Source of the DNA: Pisolithus tinctorius
Lineage: Eukaryota > Basidiomycota > Agaricomycetes > Boletales > Pisolithaceae
Length of the DNA stretch: 64,000 nucleotides
Assembly (NCBI GenBank): GCA_024663395.1
Contig: JANFAH010000019.1
Span: 248,001-312,000, forward strand
Reading direction: 5' to 3'
Position 1 is the stretch's first letter, and each line of letters begins with the position of its first letter. Below the pieces are notes generated by a model, which was given only the letters and a program-made list of their open reading frames with translations, ran no database searches and was not told the origin of the DNA. The translations under genes and the position numbers were made by a program. Shown here one piece after another: positions 10,773 to 23,589 of this stretch.

Positions 10773-13700
10773 TGTGAGTCAAAGTGTGGAAAGGCAGTGG
10801 GAACCAACCAAACAACACAAAAAGACAAAAGTAGAGCGAGTGGTGGTGTGCTCCACGGACCTGGAGGGCAGAAACCTGAATGTGGGGGGGGACTTCAAGT
10901 AGAGGTGCTCCTGGTGCAAGTCGACGACGAGTTACGCAGGAGAGGATGAATGAATGCCGATTGAGAAGGGACGCTGAACAGAGCGAAGGTGTTCAGCCGA
11001 AAGGCACTTCAAGTAATGGACTTCAAGTAAATGTGCTCCTTGCACAAGTCGATGACGAGTTATGCAGGAGTGGGAGGATGACTAAGCAAGACTTGCTGAC
11101 TAAGTGGGGATGGAGCTTCAGATAATGGTGTAGATAGACTCTTCGAATGAGCCTCAACTACCAAGGATATGAATGAGACAGATAGACCCCTTCATGGAGC
11201 CTCAACTGTCGACGATGAGATAGGCACTGAACTGATTGCTGGACTGCTTCTTGATCGATTCTGATTTGATTCTGGGTAGCTAAGTACATGGGGGTTTATA
11301 TACTGAGGGGGAGCACTGCTTGTGACAAACAAGGCACAAACACTTGGTAAGTAATGAGTAAGGACTGAGTAATCATGATGAGTAAGCGAGAAATAAAAGG
11401 TAAGCAAGCAAAGAGGATTGGTAAGTATTGGCAATGAACGAGTCAAGGATAGTCAAAATATCACAAAATGAGTCAAATAGAATCAGAAACTGAGTAAGCG
11501 CTGTCACACACCAAAGGTGTTGTGGACATGGTTACAGCTGACTCTGCCTAACTCGTTGACGAGTTGTGCACAATGCCCAAGCATGCAGATGAAGACTAAA
11601 GGCTCATGCGTAGAAAGACTGTTGGACGTGAACAGTCATCCTTCGCACAAGAACGAGTCGTCAGTGCTAAAGAGAAAAGAGGAAGCGAGTTAAGCGCGCA
11701 TTAAAAGTTTTTAGCGCCCGTGTACAGCATTCCGGTTTTCGTCGTATCTCTGCCGTTTCCAAAGATATCAACTCGGTTCACATACTCGCTTAAAGTGCTC
11801 AGCCCCACGATTCTTCCTTCCAATTTGGAGAGGATCCTCGCACCCTACGCGTTTCTACAGCACTCCATCCATCAGGCTCATTTCGCGAAGTCCATCAATC
11901 ATGGCCACCTCTTCGTCAGTCATCTCGCTTGTCTCATTTGCCAGAGACAATGGCTATGTATATCTGCCAGGCATTCCCACCAGCTTCCGTCCTGAAGCCC
12001 CCTGGTTCATCCCGTCATTGTCAGCCCCATCCCGTCCCATGCAGCTTGGTCAGCGTGTTCTCCTTGTCAGTATGACTTCCAGAAGGACGTTCTTTGTTGC
12101 CTCAGGTCTGTCACTCGGTTAGAAAGGTCTTATGTGGTTGTTTCAGTCTCCCCTCTTGATGAAGCATATGGATTGTTCCTCCCTGCTCCCTGCATCGTCT
12201 TTATTCCGATCTCGTCCATCATTCTTCCCGCATTGCGACAGCTGCAGTATAATCTACTGTCCTCCAGCCTCCCTGATCGCATTCATGATGAGTATGACAT
12301 GCATCTTGCCTTCCTACTGCAAGATCCAGCAGAAGACGTCCCCCTTCTCCTCCTCCTCCATCAGAACCCCATCCATGAAGTTTTTGTTAACTTCGCTGAG
12401 AGGATGGAAGGGTGGGAGACGCGATCGCGTATGCTCTCATTGCCCACAGAACCCCCAATGCCCTAGCCCCCTTTGACGCCTGACTCATGCCCTTCAATTC
12501 TGGAATTAATACTTCCCTATCTGGAAACACCATCCATCTGTCATGCCATCTTTGGTCTAGAGATGTCTCCGCCGAGATCTGACTTGCATCGCCCCCCCTA
12601 ATGTGATTCAGTGCGCTTACTCAGTTTCTGACTCTATTTGACTCATTCTGTGATATTTGACTATCCTTGCTCGTTCATTGCAATACTTACCATCCTCCTT
12701 GCTTGCTTACTTTTCATTTCTCACTTACTCATCATGATTACTCAGTCCTTACTCATTACCTACCAAGTGTTTGTGCCTTGTTTGTCCAAGCTGTGCTCCC
12801 CCATAGTATATAAACCCCCATGTATTAGCTACCCAGAATCAATTCAGAAGCAGTCCAGCAGTCAGTCCAGTGCCTATCTCATCGTCGACAGTTGAGCTCC
12901 ACGAAGGGGTCTATCTGTCATCATTTGTATACTTGGTAGTTGAGGCTCATTTGGAAGAGTCTACCTGCCTCCATTATTCATCTGAAGCTTCCTCTTAGTC
13001 AGCAGTCTTTGTCATCCCTCCACTCCTGCGTAACTGTCACCGACTTGCGCCAGGAGCACATCTTATTAAAGTCCATCATCCCAAGTCCTTTCAGCTGAAC
13101 ACCTTTGCTCTGTTCAGCATCCCCCATCCAATCATCACTTGCTTGTCTTCTCCTGCGTAACTCGTCGTCGACTTGCGCTAGGAGCACCTGCCATTGAAAC
13201 TCCCCCCACTTTAGGTTTCTCTGCACTCCAGGTTCCGCGGAGGCAAACCACACTCGCTTTTATTTGTCTTTTGGTGTTGGATTTGTTTGGTTTTCACCAG
13301 CATTCCACACTTTGACTCACAGCGCACTGATATCACATTAGGGGGTGTGATGCAAGTCAGATCTCGGCAGAGACATCTCTAGATCCAAAGACGGCATGAC
13401 AGATGGACGGTGTTTCCAGATAGGGAAGTATTAATTCCAGAATTGAAGGGCATGAGTCAGGTGTCAAAGGGGGCTAGGGCATTGGGGGTCTGTGGGGCAA
13501 TGAGAGCATACGCGATCGCGTCTCCCACCCTTCCATCCTCTCAGTCAGCGAAGTTAGCAAAAACTTATGGACGGGGCTCTGACGGAGGAGGAGGAGAAGG
13601 GGGGATGTCTTCTGCTGGATCTTGCAGTAAGAAGGCAAGATGCATGTCATACTCGTCATGAATGCGATCGGGAGGCTGGAGGACAGTAGATTATACTGCA

Positions 13701-14439
13701 GCTGTCGCAATGCGGGAAGAATGATGGACGAGACTGGAATAAAGACGGTGCAGGGAGCAGGGAGGAACGATCCATATGCTTCATCAAGAGGGAGACTGAA
13801 ACAACCACATAAGACCTTTCTAACCGAGTGACAGACCTGAGGCGACCAAAGAATGTCCTTCTGGAAGTCATACTGACAAGGAAGCACGCTGACCAAGCTG
13901 CATGGGATGGGATGGGGCTGACAACGACGGGATGAACCAGGGGCTTCAGGACGGAAGCTGGTGGGAACCCTGGCAGATATATGTACCATTGTCTCTGGCA
14001 AATGAGACGAGCGAGATGACTGACAAAGAGGCGGCCATGATTGATGGACTTTGTGAAATGAGTGTCTGATGGATGGAGTGCTGTAGAAACGCGTAGGGTG
14101 CGAGGATCCTCTCCAAATTTGGAAGGAAGAATCGTGGGGCTGAGGACTTTAAGCGAGCATGCAACCGAGTTGATATCTTTGGAAACGGCGGAGATATGAT
14201 GGAAACCAAATGCCGTACACGGGCGCTAAAAACTTTTAATGCGCGCTTAACTCGCTTCCTCTTTTCTCTTTAGCACTGACGACTCGTTCTTGTGCGAAGG
14301 ATGACTGTTCACGTCCAACAGTCTTTCTACGCATGAGGCCTTTAGTCTTCATCTGCATGCACGGGCATTGTGCGCAACTCGTCAACGAGTTAGGCAGAGT
14401 CAGCTGTAACCATGTCCACAACACCTTTGGTGTGTGACA
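10773..14439 (-). repeat. Element B outer (3') LTR, split by a solo LTR
   Basis: The LTR runs on the minus strand from 14439 (TGTCACACACC) to 10773 (GACTCACA). It is interrupted at 11502-13321 by a solo LTR of the same family in the opposite orientation. Without the insert it is about 1.84 kb. A TATATAA-type box lies near 11296-11304 on the minus strand. It contains several of the family's palindromes (10908-10942, 11035-11070, 14371-14395). Confidence 0.85.
11502..13321 (+). repeat. Solo LTR, opposite orientation
   Basis: It starts TGTCACACACC at 11502, ends TTTGACTCACA at 13321, and is flanked by GCGC at 11498-11501 and 13322-13325. The flanking host sequence is the element B LTR, which resumes directly afterwards. 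A lone LTR with a target duplication is the expected product of LTR-LTR recombination. It carries three of the family's palindromes (11546-11573, 13023-13056, 13150-13184). Confidence 0.9.
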
Positions 14440-17211
14440 TCCACCGGCAAGAAGAAATGCAATCGTCCCCGATTGCGACCAATGCAGGGAACCCAGGGAA
14501 AACAAAAAGAAAACGAAGGAAGGAATGACAGGCAATCAGTATCGTAAGAAATGAAAAGGAAAATCATGAATAGTCGTCTGAGTCATAGTCGTTATCGTTA
14601 TTGGTTTCTTTGTTTTCATCATCTGTTTCATCTTCTTCATCATTGTCGTTGTCGTTGTCGTTGTCGTTACTGCTGTTATTTTCTTCTTCTTCATCTCTTT
14701 CTTCTTCCATAACACTGGTAAGGGAGTGTGGCGAGAATAGTAAGGAATGAGTCGAAAAGCTGCGACACCTCGAGCAGAAATGGTGCCATCAGTTCTTTAA
14801 GGACGTAGGAGCCTCCCTTGGTGCGACGAACAACCTCATAGGGACCAAGGTAGCATGGCTTTGATTTGCGATCCAGTTCCTTCTCTATCTGCGTGTTGCG
14901 AACCAATACCAAATCTCCTGGCTCATAAGCCGACCTCATCAACCGTAAAGCATACCTCTTCTCAACTGACCCTTGGAGCGTAAACGAGACTTCTGCAAAG
15001 TGGTGAAAGCAGCATTGTATCTTCCTCTCTCTTTTCCAACTGTCAATGCGAAGTGCGAGAAGCTCTTGAGACGACATTCCAGAGTAGAACCCTTCAACGA
15101 GACAGGTGGACTCGAAGAGGTCAAAAGGCAGGACGGATCAAGACCATGTAGCAGGAAGTAGGGGCTGAATCCAGTGGAGCGACGAGTAGTGACCTTGTCT
15201 GCGAAGAATGCATGATGGACCTTGGACGGCCAAAGCGAAAGATCTCCTTCACAAGCCTTGATGATAGCCTCTCTGATAACAAAGTGACCACGTTCTACAA
15301 CTCCATTTGCCTTGGAATTATATGGGGAGATACGAATCTGGGAATGGAGTATGCTTCATGAGTTTCTCAAAGGCGCCCTTGACCTCACTGCCATTATCAG
15401 TGACAACCTGGGCAACAACACCTAAACGACAGAAGACTTCTTCCCAGAAGAACTTAGCGAGACTGTCTGCATTGGCATGACGAAGAGCACGACCTTCTGC
15501 AGCGAGGGAAAGATCATCTCGAGCTGCGACAAGATAGCGATAACCACGTGCTTTGGGCATGAGCATGACATCGACATAGACCTTCATAGATTCTGGGGGA
15601 AGCAGAAATGGTAATGGGAACCTCTGCTTTACGAGTGCTTCGGACCTGGCATTCATGGCAAGAGCGGACATGATGGGCGACGTCTTGGTACATCCAGGCC
15701 AGTAAAAGCGCTGTCTGACCGTATGAAAGACTCCAAAGACTCCGATGACCAAGTTCTTCATGAGCGTGACTGAGGATCTGGACACGGAGATGGGGATCAA
15801 AGACGACCTTGGTGGAGGATGAGGACCTCGACGTTTAAAGAGCCAGTCTCCACGAAGGAAGAACTGAAGGGACCTGCGAATGAAGCGCTTGCGAGCAGTA
15901 CTGGAAGGGAATGGGGGAAGTTCTGTAGTATGAAGGAAGTGTAGGACTCGACGTAAGAGGACATCTTGAGATGTATCATTGGAAAGGAATGATGGGAGGG
16001 TAATGGCATATGTGGATTCGTGCGCAAGTCGTTGACGAGTTGCGCTGACTGAAGACGGATGGGCATCTGTAAAAAAGAATATTCTCCAACCACTCATCAG
16101 CTTCTTCTGCATCAGCTTCGCCTTCTTCATACTCCTCTTCTGTAGGACGTCTGGAAAGGGCATCTGGGGCTCGGTGACGAACAGCAGGGACATGAATGAG
16201 CTTAAAATCAAAGAGAAGTATACCCTCGATCCAGCGATTACAGTAGCGTTAGGTTGAAGATCTGGATCATTGAGCATACCTTTGATGTACTTTGCATCAA
16301 CCTCTACCCATAGATGACGAACGCCGTAGAGATATAGACGGTAGTGACGAAGCGCTCTGAAGACCATAGAGCTCAAGCTTAGGCTGACTGTAGCGGGATT
16401 CACGTTCATTGATGGGGAGTGAGCCATAGCGAGCAGGACGTTTATGACCTTCTTCATCATACTGAGAGAGAACGAATCCAATGGCAATGTTACTGTGTCA
16501 ACGGAAAGAACGACTGGCAGGTCAGATGAGTAGTCAATGGGGCGAAGGGCAGGAGCAGATGAGACGGCGAGCTTCAAGGCATCAAACGCATCTTGCTGGG
16601 GCTGACCCCAAATGAACGGAGCATTCTTGCGATAGAGGTCAACGAGTGGGCGAGCCAACTGCGAGTAGTTCGCAATCCAGATACGAACAGTACCACAGAG
16701 ACCTAGGAATGAGCGAACATCTTTGGGCGTAGCGAGCGTTGGCCAGTTGACGACCTTCTCCACCTTGTGGTCGTCAGGAGAGCGACCATGAGGATGGCAT
16801 GCTTGACCAAGAATGATAACACGAGGCTGGCAGATCTGAGATTTCAAGCCAGAAAACGTTCCGCCGGCATGAGCAAACCGATGCATGACTCTATGCACGT
16901 CTACAGCATGTTCCCAAATGAAGCACGTATGCCGGATTCTCGGGTAACGTTTCGGCATTGCCATCGGCATCTTCATAACGGGTTTGCAGGGCCTTTGACT
17001 GGCAGATCGTCGATGAAAACGTTGGCAACGTGAGGGATTTCATCCTGTAGAATAAACGCTGTACAATTCTGAAACTCCGATGGCGAGTTGGTGTAGCCTT
17101 GAGGCATGGCAGTATGGCGCAGTAAGCCAAGAGGCGTCATGAAGGATGTCAGATCTCGGCTATCGGGGTGGAGCTGGCGTGCATCAAATCCTGAAAATAG
17201 ATCAAAGACCG
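14440..17211 (-). pseudogene. Element B partial pol (RT end, RNase H, integrase)
   Basis: This is a second, truncated internal region reading right to left. It contains the FSGFDARQLH reverse-transcriptase segment, an FIDDLPVKG catalytic segment, an RNase H region, and an integrase with the CHEC-type zinc motif and TDNGSEV. The longest open stretch is 552 codons (15318-16976), and frame breaks occur on either side. It aligns with 19027 to about 21800 of the fuller copy. At 17211/17212 pol joins directly to an LTR end, with no primer-binding site, gag or protease. A short microhomology (TGT) lies at the junction. Confidence 0.8.
14459..14476 (-). promoter_or_regulatory. GGGA-loop hairpin before 3' LTR (copy 2)
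   Basis: On the minus strand GCAATCG-GGGA-CGATTGC forms a perfect 7-bp stem with a GNRA-type loop, 19 nt before the LTR start at 14439. It is identical to the hairpin at 19046-19063. Confidence 0.6.
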
Positions 17212-19026
17212 TGTGAGTCAAAGTGTGGAATGCTGGTGAAAGTGAAAACCAAACAAATCCAACACCAAAAGACAAATAAAAGCGAGTGGTGGTTTGCCTC
17301 CGCGGAACCTGGAGTGCAGAGAAACCTAAAGTGGGGGAGTTTCAATGGCAGGTGCTCCTAGCGCAAGTCGACGACGAGTTACGCAGGAGAAGACAAGCAA
17401 GTGATTGGATGGGGGCTGAACAGAGCAAGGTGTTCAGCTGAAAGGACTTGGGATGATGGACTTTAATAAGATGTGCTCCTGGCGCAAGTCGATGACGAGT
17501 TACGCAGGAGTGGAGGATGACAAAGACTGCTGACTAAGAGGAAGCTTCAGATGAATAATGGAGGCAGTAGACTCTTCCAATGAGCCTCAACTACCAAGTA
17601 TAAAATGATGACAGATAGACCCCTTCGTGGAGCCTCAACTGTCGACGATGAGATAGGCACTGGACTGACTGCTGGACTGCTTCTGAATTGATTCTGGGTA
17701 GCTAAGTACATGGGGGTTTATATACTGAGGGGGGAGCACAGCTTGTGACAAACAAGGCACAAACACTTGGTAAGTAATGAGTAAGGACTGAGTAATCATG
17801 ATGAGTAAGCGAGAAATGAAAGTAAGCAAGCAAAGAGATTGGTAAGTATTGGCAATGAACGAGTCAAGGATAGTCAAAATATCACAAATGAGTCAAATAG
17901 AGTCAGAAACTGAGTAAGCGCACTGATATCACATTAGGGGGTGGCGATGCAAGTCAGATCTCGGCGGAGACATCTCTAGATCCAAAGATGGCATGACAGA
18001 TGGACGGTGTTTCCAGATAGGGAAGTATTAATTCCAGAATTGAAGGGCATGAGTCAGGTCAAAGGGGGCTAGGGCATTGGGGGTCTGTGGGGCAATGAGA
18101 GCATACGTCGCGTCTCCCACCCTTCCATCCTCTCAGCGAAGTTAACAAAAACTTCATGAGGGGCTCTGATGGAGGAGGAGGAGAAGGGGGACGTCTTCTG
18201 CTGGATCTTGCAGTAAGAAGGCAAGATGCATGTCATACTCGTCATGAATGCGATCAGGGAGGCTGGAGGACAGTAGATTATACTGCAGCTGTCGCAATGC
18301 GGGAAGAATGATGGACGAGATTGGAATAAAGACGGTGCAGGGAGCAGGGAGGAACGATCCATATGCTTCATCAAGGGGAGACTGAAACGACCACATAAGA
18401 CCTTTCTAACCGAGTGACAGACCTGAGGCGACCAAAGAACGTCCTTCTGGAAGTCATACTGACAAGGAGAACACGCTGACCAAGCTGCATGGGATGGATG
18501 GGGCTGACAATGACGGGATGAACCAGGGGGCTTCAGGACGGAAGCTGGTGGGAATGCCTGGCAGATATACTAGCCACTGTCTCTGGCAAATGAGACAAGC
18601 GAGATGACGACGAAGAGGTGGCCATGATTGATGGACTTAGCGAAATGAGCGTCTGATGGATGGAGTGCTGTAGAAACGCGTAGGGTGCGAGGATCCTCTC
18701 CAAATTTGGAAGGAAGAATCGTGGGGCTGAGCACTTTAAGCGAGCATGGGAACGAGTTGATATCTTTGGAAATGGTGGAGATATGACGAAAACCGGAATG
18801 CCGTACACGGGCGCTAAAAACCTTTAATGCGCGCTTAACTCGCTTCCTCTTTTCTCTTTAGCACTGACGACTCGTCTTGTGCGAAGGATGACTGTTCACG
18901 TCCAACAGTCTTTCTACGCATGAGGCCTTTAGTCTTCATCTGCATGCTTGGGCATTGTGCGCAACTCGTCAACGAGTTAGGCAGAGTCAGCTGTAACCAT
19001 GTCCACAACACCTTTGGTGTGTGACA
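17212..19026 (-). repeat. Element B middle LTR
   Basis: It runs from 19026 (TGTCACACACC on the minus strand) to 17212, about 1.815 kb. It serves as 3' LTR for the larger internal region on its right and abuts truncated pol on its left. Palindrome copies are at 17355-17389, 17476-17510 and 18957-18982. A TATATAA box lies near 17717-17724. Confidence 0.9.
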
Positions 19027-19045
19027 TCCACCGGCAAGAAGAAAT

Positions 19046-19063
19046 GCAATCGTCCCCGATTGC
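19046..19063 (-). promoter_or_regulatory. GGGA-loop hairpin before 3' LTR
   Basis: GCAATCG-GGGA-CGATTGC on the minus strand has a perfect 7-bp stem and sits 19 nt upstream of the LTR at 19026. Element A has a hairpin with the same loop, an unrelated stem and almost the same spacing at 38203-38222. Confidence 0.6.
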
Positions 19064-19187
19064 GACCAATGCAGGGAACCCAGGGAAAACAAAAAGAAAA
19101 ATGAAGGAAGGAATGACAGGCAATCAGTATCGTAAGAAATGAAAAAAGGGAAATCATGAATAGTCATCTGAGTCGTAGTCGATATTG

Positions 19188-22100
19188 TTATTGGTTTCTT
19201 GTTTTCATCATCTGTTTCATCTTCTTCATCATTGTCGTTGTCATGTCGTTGTTACTGCTGTTATTTCTTCTCTTCATCTCTTTCTTCTTCCATAACACTG
19301 GGTAAGGGAGTGTGGCGAGAATAATAGGAATGAGTCGAAATGCTGCGACACCTCGAGCAGAAATGGTGCCATCGAGTTCTTTAAGGACGTAGGAGCCTCC
19401 CTTGGTGCGACGAACAACCTCATAGGGACCAAGGTAGCGTGGCTTTGACTTGCGATCCAGTTCTTTCTCTATCTGCGTGTTGCGAACCAATACCAAATCT
19501 CCTGGCTCATAAGCTGACTTCATCAACCGTAAAGCATACCTCTTCTCAAACTGACCCTTGGAGCGTAAACGAGACTTCTGCAAAGTGGTGAAAGCGGCAT
19601 GATATCTTCTTCTCTCCTTTCCAACTGACGAATGCGAAGTGCGAGAAGCTCTTGAGATGACATTCCAGAGTAGAATCCTTCAACGAGATAGGTAGACTCG
19701 AAGAGATCAAAAGGCAGGACGGATCAAGACCATGTAGCAGGAAGTAGGGGCTGAATCCAGTGGAGCGACGAGTAGTGACCTTGTCTGCAAAGAATGCATG
19801 ATGGACCTTGGACGGCCAAAGCGAAAGATCTCCTTCACAAGCTTGATGATAGCTTCTCTGATAACAAAGTGACCACGTTCTACAACTCCATTTGCCTTGG
19901 AATTATATGGGGAGATGCGAATCTGAGGAATGGAGTAGTGCTTCATGAGTTTCTCAAAGGCGCCCTTGACCTCACTGCCATTATCAGTGACAACCTGGGC
20001 AATAACACCATAACGACAGAAGACTTCTTCCCAGAAGAATTAGCAAGACTGTCTGCATTGGCATGACGAAGAGCACGACCTTCTGCAGCGAGGGAAAGAT
20101 CATCTCGAGCTGCGACAAGATAGCGATAACCACGTGCTTTGGGCATGAGCATGACGTCGACATAGACCTTCATAAAGATTCTGGGGGAAGCAGAAATGGT
20201 GATGGGAACCTCTGCTTTACGAGTGCTTCGGATCTGGCATTCATGGCAAGAGCGGACATGATGGGCAAGTCTTGATACATCTGAGGCCAGTAAAAGCGCT
20301 GTCTGACTGTATGAAAGACTCCAAAGACTCCACGATGACCAGTTCTTCATGAGCATGACCGAGGATCTGGACACGGAGATGGGGATCAAAGACCTTGGCT
20401 GGAGGATGGGGACCTCGACGTTTAAAGAGCTGGTCTCCACGAAGGAAGAACTGGAGGGATCTGCGAATGAAGCGCTTGCGAGCAGTATTGGAAGGGAATG
20501 GGGGAAGTTCTGTAGTACGAAGGAAGTGCAGGACTCGACGTAAGAGGACATCTTGAGACGTATCATGGAAAGGAATGAGGGAGGGTAATGGCATATGTGG
20601 ATTCGTGCGCAAGTCGTCGACGAGTTGCGCTGACTGAAGACGGATGGGCATCTGTAAAAAGAATATTCTCCAACCACTCATCAGCTTCTTCTGCATCAGC
20701 TTCGCCTTCTTCATACTCCTCTTCTGTAGGTTGACGTCTGGAAAGGGCATCTGGGGCTCGGTGACGAACAGCAGGGACATGAATGAGCTTAAAGTCAAAG
20801 AGAAGTATACCCTCGATCCAGCGATTGACAGTAGCGTTAGGTTGAAGATCTGGATCATTGAGCATACCTTTGATGTACTTCGCATCAACCTCTACCCATA
20901 GATGACGAACGCCATAGAGATATAGACGGTAGTGACGAAGCGCTCTGAAGAGACCATAGAGCTCGAGCTTAGGCTGACTGTAGCGGATTCACGTTCATTG
21001 ATGGGGAGTGAGCCATAGCGAGCAGGACGTTTGCGACCTTCTTCATCATACTGGAGAGAACGAATCCAATGGCGATGTTACTAGTGTCAACGGAAAGAAC
21101 GACTGGCAGGTCAGATGAGTAGTCAATGGGGCAAAGGGCAGGAGCAGACGAGACGGCGAGCTTCAAGGCGTCAAACGCATCTTGCTGGGGCTGACCCCCA
21201 AATGAACGGAGCACTCTTGCGATAGAGGTCAACGAGTGGGCGAGCCAACTGCGAGTAGTTCGCAATCCAGATACGAACCAGTACCACAGAGACCTAGGAA
21301 TGAGCGAACATCTTTGGGCGTAGCGAGCGTTGGCCAGTTGACGACCTTCTTCACCTTGTGGTCATCAGGAGAGCGACCATGAGGATGGCATGCTTGACCA
21401 AGAATGATAACACGAGGCTGGCAGATCTGAGACTTCAAGCCAGAAAACGTTCCGCCGGCATGAGCAAACCGATGCATGACTCTATGCACGTCTACAGCAT
21501 GTTCCCAAATGAAGCGACGTATGCCGGGATTCTCGGGTAACGTTTCGGCATTGCCATCGGCATCTTCATAGCAGGTTGCAGGGCCTTTGACTGGCAGATC
21601 GTCGATGAAAACATTGGCAACGTGAGGGATTTCATCCTGTAGAATGAACGCTGTACAATTCTGAAACTCCGACGGTGAGTTGGTGTAGCCTTGAGGCATG
21701 GCAGTATGGCGCAGTAAGCCAAGAGGGCGTCATGAAGGATGTCAGATCTCGGCTATTGGGATGGAGCTGGCGTGCATCAAATCCTGAAAATAGATCAAAG
21801 ACCGTGTAGCATTGACGACCGGCAAACGGCTCCACAAAGTCGTCCAATATTGGTGGAACACCAGCGTCTCGAATGGTAACCTTATTCAGAGGCTGTAGAT
21901 CATGAACGATGCGGATCTTGCCATTCTTTTTCATAATGCAAAACCACTTGGAGCGATAGGATGATTGGGCCAGCTCATAGAGACCAGCGGCGATCTTCTC
22001 CCAAAGAAGCTGTATGACACGTTCTTGTATGCCAGGGGGAATTGGAATGTTACGAAACTCCCATGGTTCATGCGGCAGGACAGGAATGATGTAAGGCGAA

Positions 22101-23377
22101 AAGTAGTCCGAACGAAAGTTTCCTCTCTCCGATTCATCGAACGCCAAGGCACGCTCATTAAGCTTCATGACATGCGAAAAAAGTTTTTCCTCTTCTGGCC
22201 AGAGAAAGCCATCAGCGTTAATCTTCATGGAGGTAAGGCGCTCTTGAGTAAGCTTCCTTGTGGGAATGAACACAGGAGGGTGACATGTGAGAGGTGTGAG
22301 TGATGCAAGGGGGTCTTCTGGAAACTGGCGATGGACCCGAGCATCTTCTGGATAGACTCCAGGCACTGGCTTGACTTTACGATCGACACGCTTGTACGCT
22401 CCATATACCAGCTGACCTGTTTCATTGGCTGAGTCTTCAGTATCCATGGCAAGGCCTTTTCTAAAACGTAACAAATCAAGAAAGTCAGATAGGGAATAGT
22501 AAAAATGAAGCTGTTTTTCAGTTTTCTGAATAGGAAGCAGATCTGGTGCTTTTGAAGGATTAGATAATGAAGAAGAGAAGACATCAAGACAAAAGGAGCT
22601 CTGGAAATCTGAAACTGAAGGAGGCATAGTAAGTGATGTTACAGGAGTATCTGAGCAAAGAAACGATATCTGTGGGTTTAGGAGTTTAACGACTTCTCGG
22701 TCAAAGTGAGCAGACGAAGAACAAGAGAAACTATAAGTACAAGAGGGGACATACAAATCAATCTTCAAAGAGCTGGAGAAATAAATGATGAGATATGGGA
22801 GAAAGTGGAGGAACACATCCGAAAAGACCATCGGACCTGTCTTGAGTTGAACCTGAGGAAGTGGAAGCAGGAAAGTGGTCTGGGTATGAAACTGCTTCGA
22901 AAGGGGGAGGATGAGCTGAGGCTGAAGCAAAACTGACCGCACTGGCAAGGATATGAAGACCGGAGTTTGGGAATGCACCTGTGTCCTCTTCATCCACATC
23001 ACCTGAATGGTCCTCTGCAGCTTCCTGCAAATGAGCAATCCATCCAGTAGGGGTACGACACATGACAACATTGCTATAAGGCTCTGGCATGGCAACTGAC
23101 TCTTCACCAATGGCAGCATTAGACATGGCTTGGGGAGCTGAGGGTAGTAATGGCATAGGAAGAGTTGGACTAGATGACTGCTGATGCCTGCATAAGTCGT
23201 CGTCGAGTTGTGCAGACTGAGGCAAGGATGGGCTAGGCAGATAGAAGCGAGAGCCAACACTAGTGTTGAACATATCAGAGTCGAGTGGTGAAAGTGTGGT
23301 GGGTATATCTGGGGATAGACTGGACAAGTGGTGGGACACGCACAACTCGTCGACGAGTTGCGTGGACCGAGAGTCAT
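19188..23377 (-). pseudogene. Element B pol polyprotein, frameshifted
   Basis: It reads right to left. A 581-codon frame (21632-23377) includes the region before RT, the WFCIMKKNGKIRIVHDLQPLN block and FDLFSGFDARQLH. After a frame change the next frame (21229-21699) has MPQGYTNSPSEFQ and FIDDLPVKG, where the family has F instead of Y in the YxDD motif. RNase H (about 21.0-20.7 kb) and integrase (20.6-19.3 kb, CHEC zinc motif and HRKSKPRYLGPYEVV-like tail) follow in several frames. In an active element these would copy RNA to cDNA and insert it. At least four frame breaks make this copy non-functional. Confidence 0.8.
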
Positions 23378-23509
23378 GACCTATATCCGAGGATGAACCA
23401 GACAACTGCACATGGCTGCACAAGTCGTTGTCGAGTTGTGCAGATTGATGATGGGTGGATGGACTGGGTGCATATGGATCCCTGCACAACTCATCGTCGA
23501 GTTGTGCGG
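23189..23509 (-). repeat. Four coding palindromes in the gag-pol linker
   Basis: Palindromes at 23189-23214, 23339-23363, 23416-23443 and 23482-23509 have half-sites close to TGCACAACTCG and CGAGTTGTGCA. In the minus-strand frame open over 22758-23870 each encodes an AQLDDELC-like octapeptide (AQLDDDLC, TQLVDELC, AQLDNDLC, AQLDDELC). Spacers between copies do not resemble one another, so this is not a simple tandem repeat. Fourteen more copies occur elsewhere in element B. Confidence 0.75.
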
Positions 23510-23589
23510 ACTGAGAGTCATGGCAAGCTTCATGGGAAGTAGGGGCAACTGAACCGCAGTAGGAAGTATTGAAGATGGAGAACGTAGCT

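Noticed and set aside
12132..12476. Overlapping open frames of about 110 codons in the solo LTR
   Set aside because: They are frame variants of the LTR sequence seen in every copy. Only the frame listed in the 5' LTR is long and consistent enough to mention.
14641..14671. GTTGTC microsatellite
   Set aside because: This is an ordinary short repeat in the element B 3' region, also present in shorter form near 19.23 kb.
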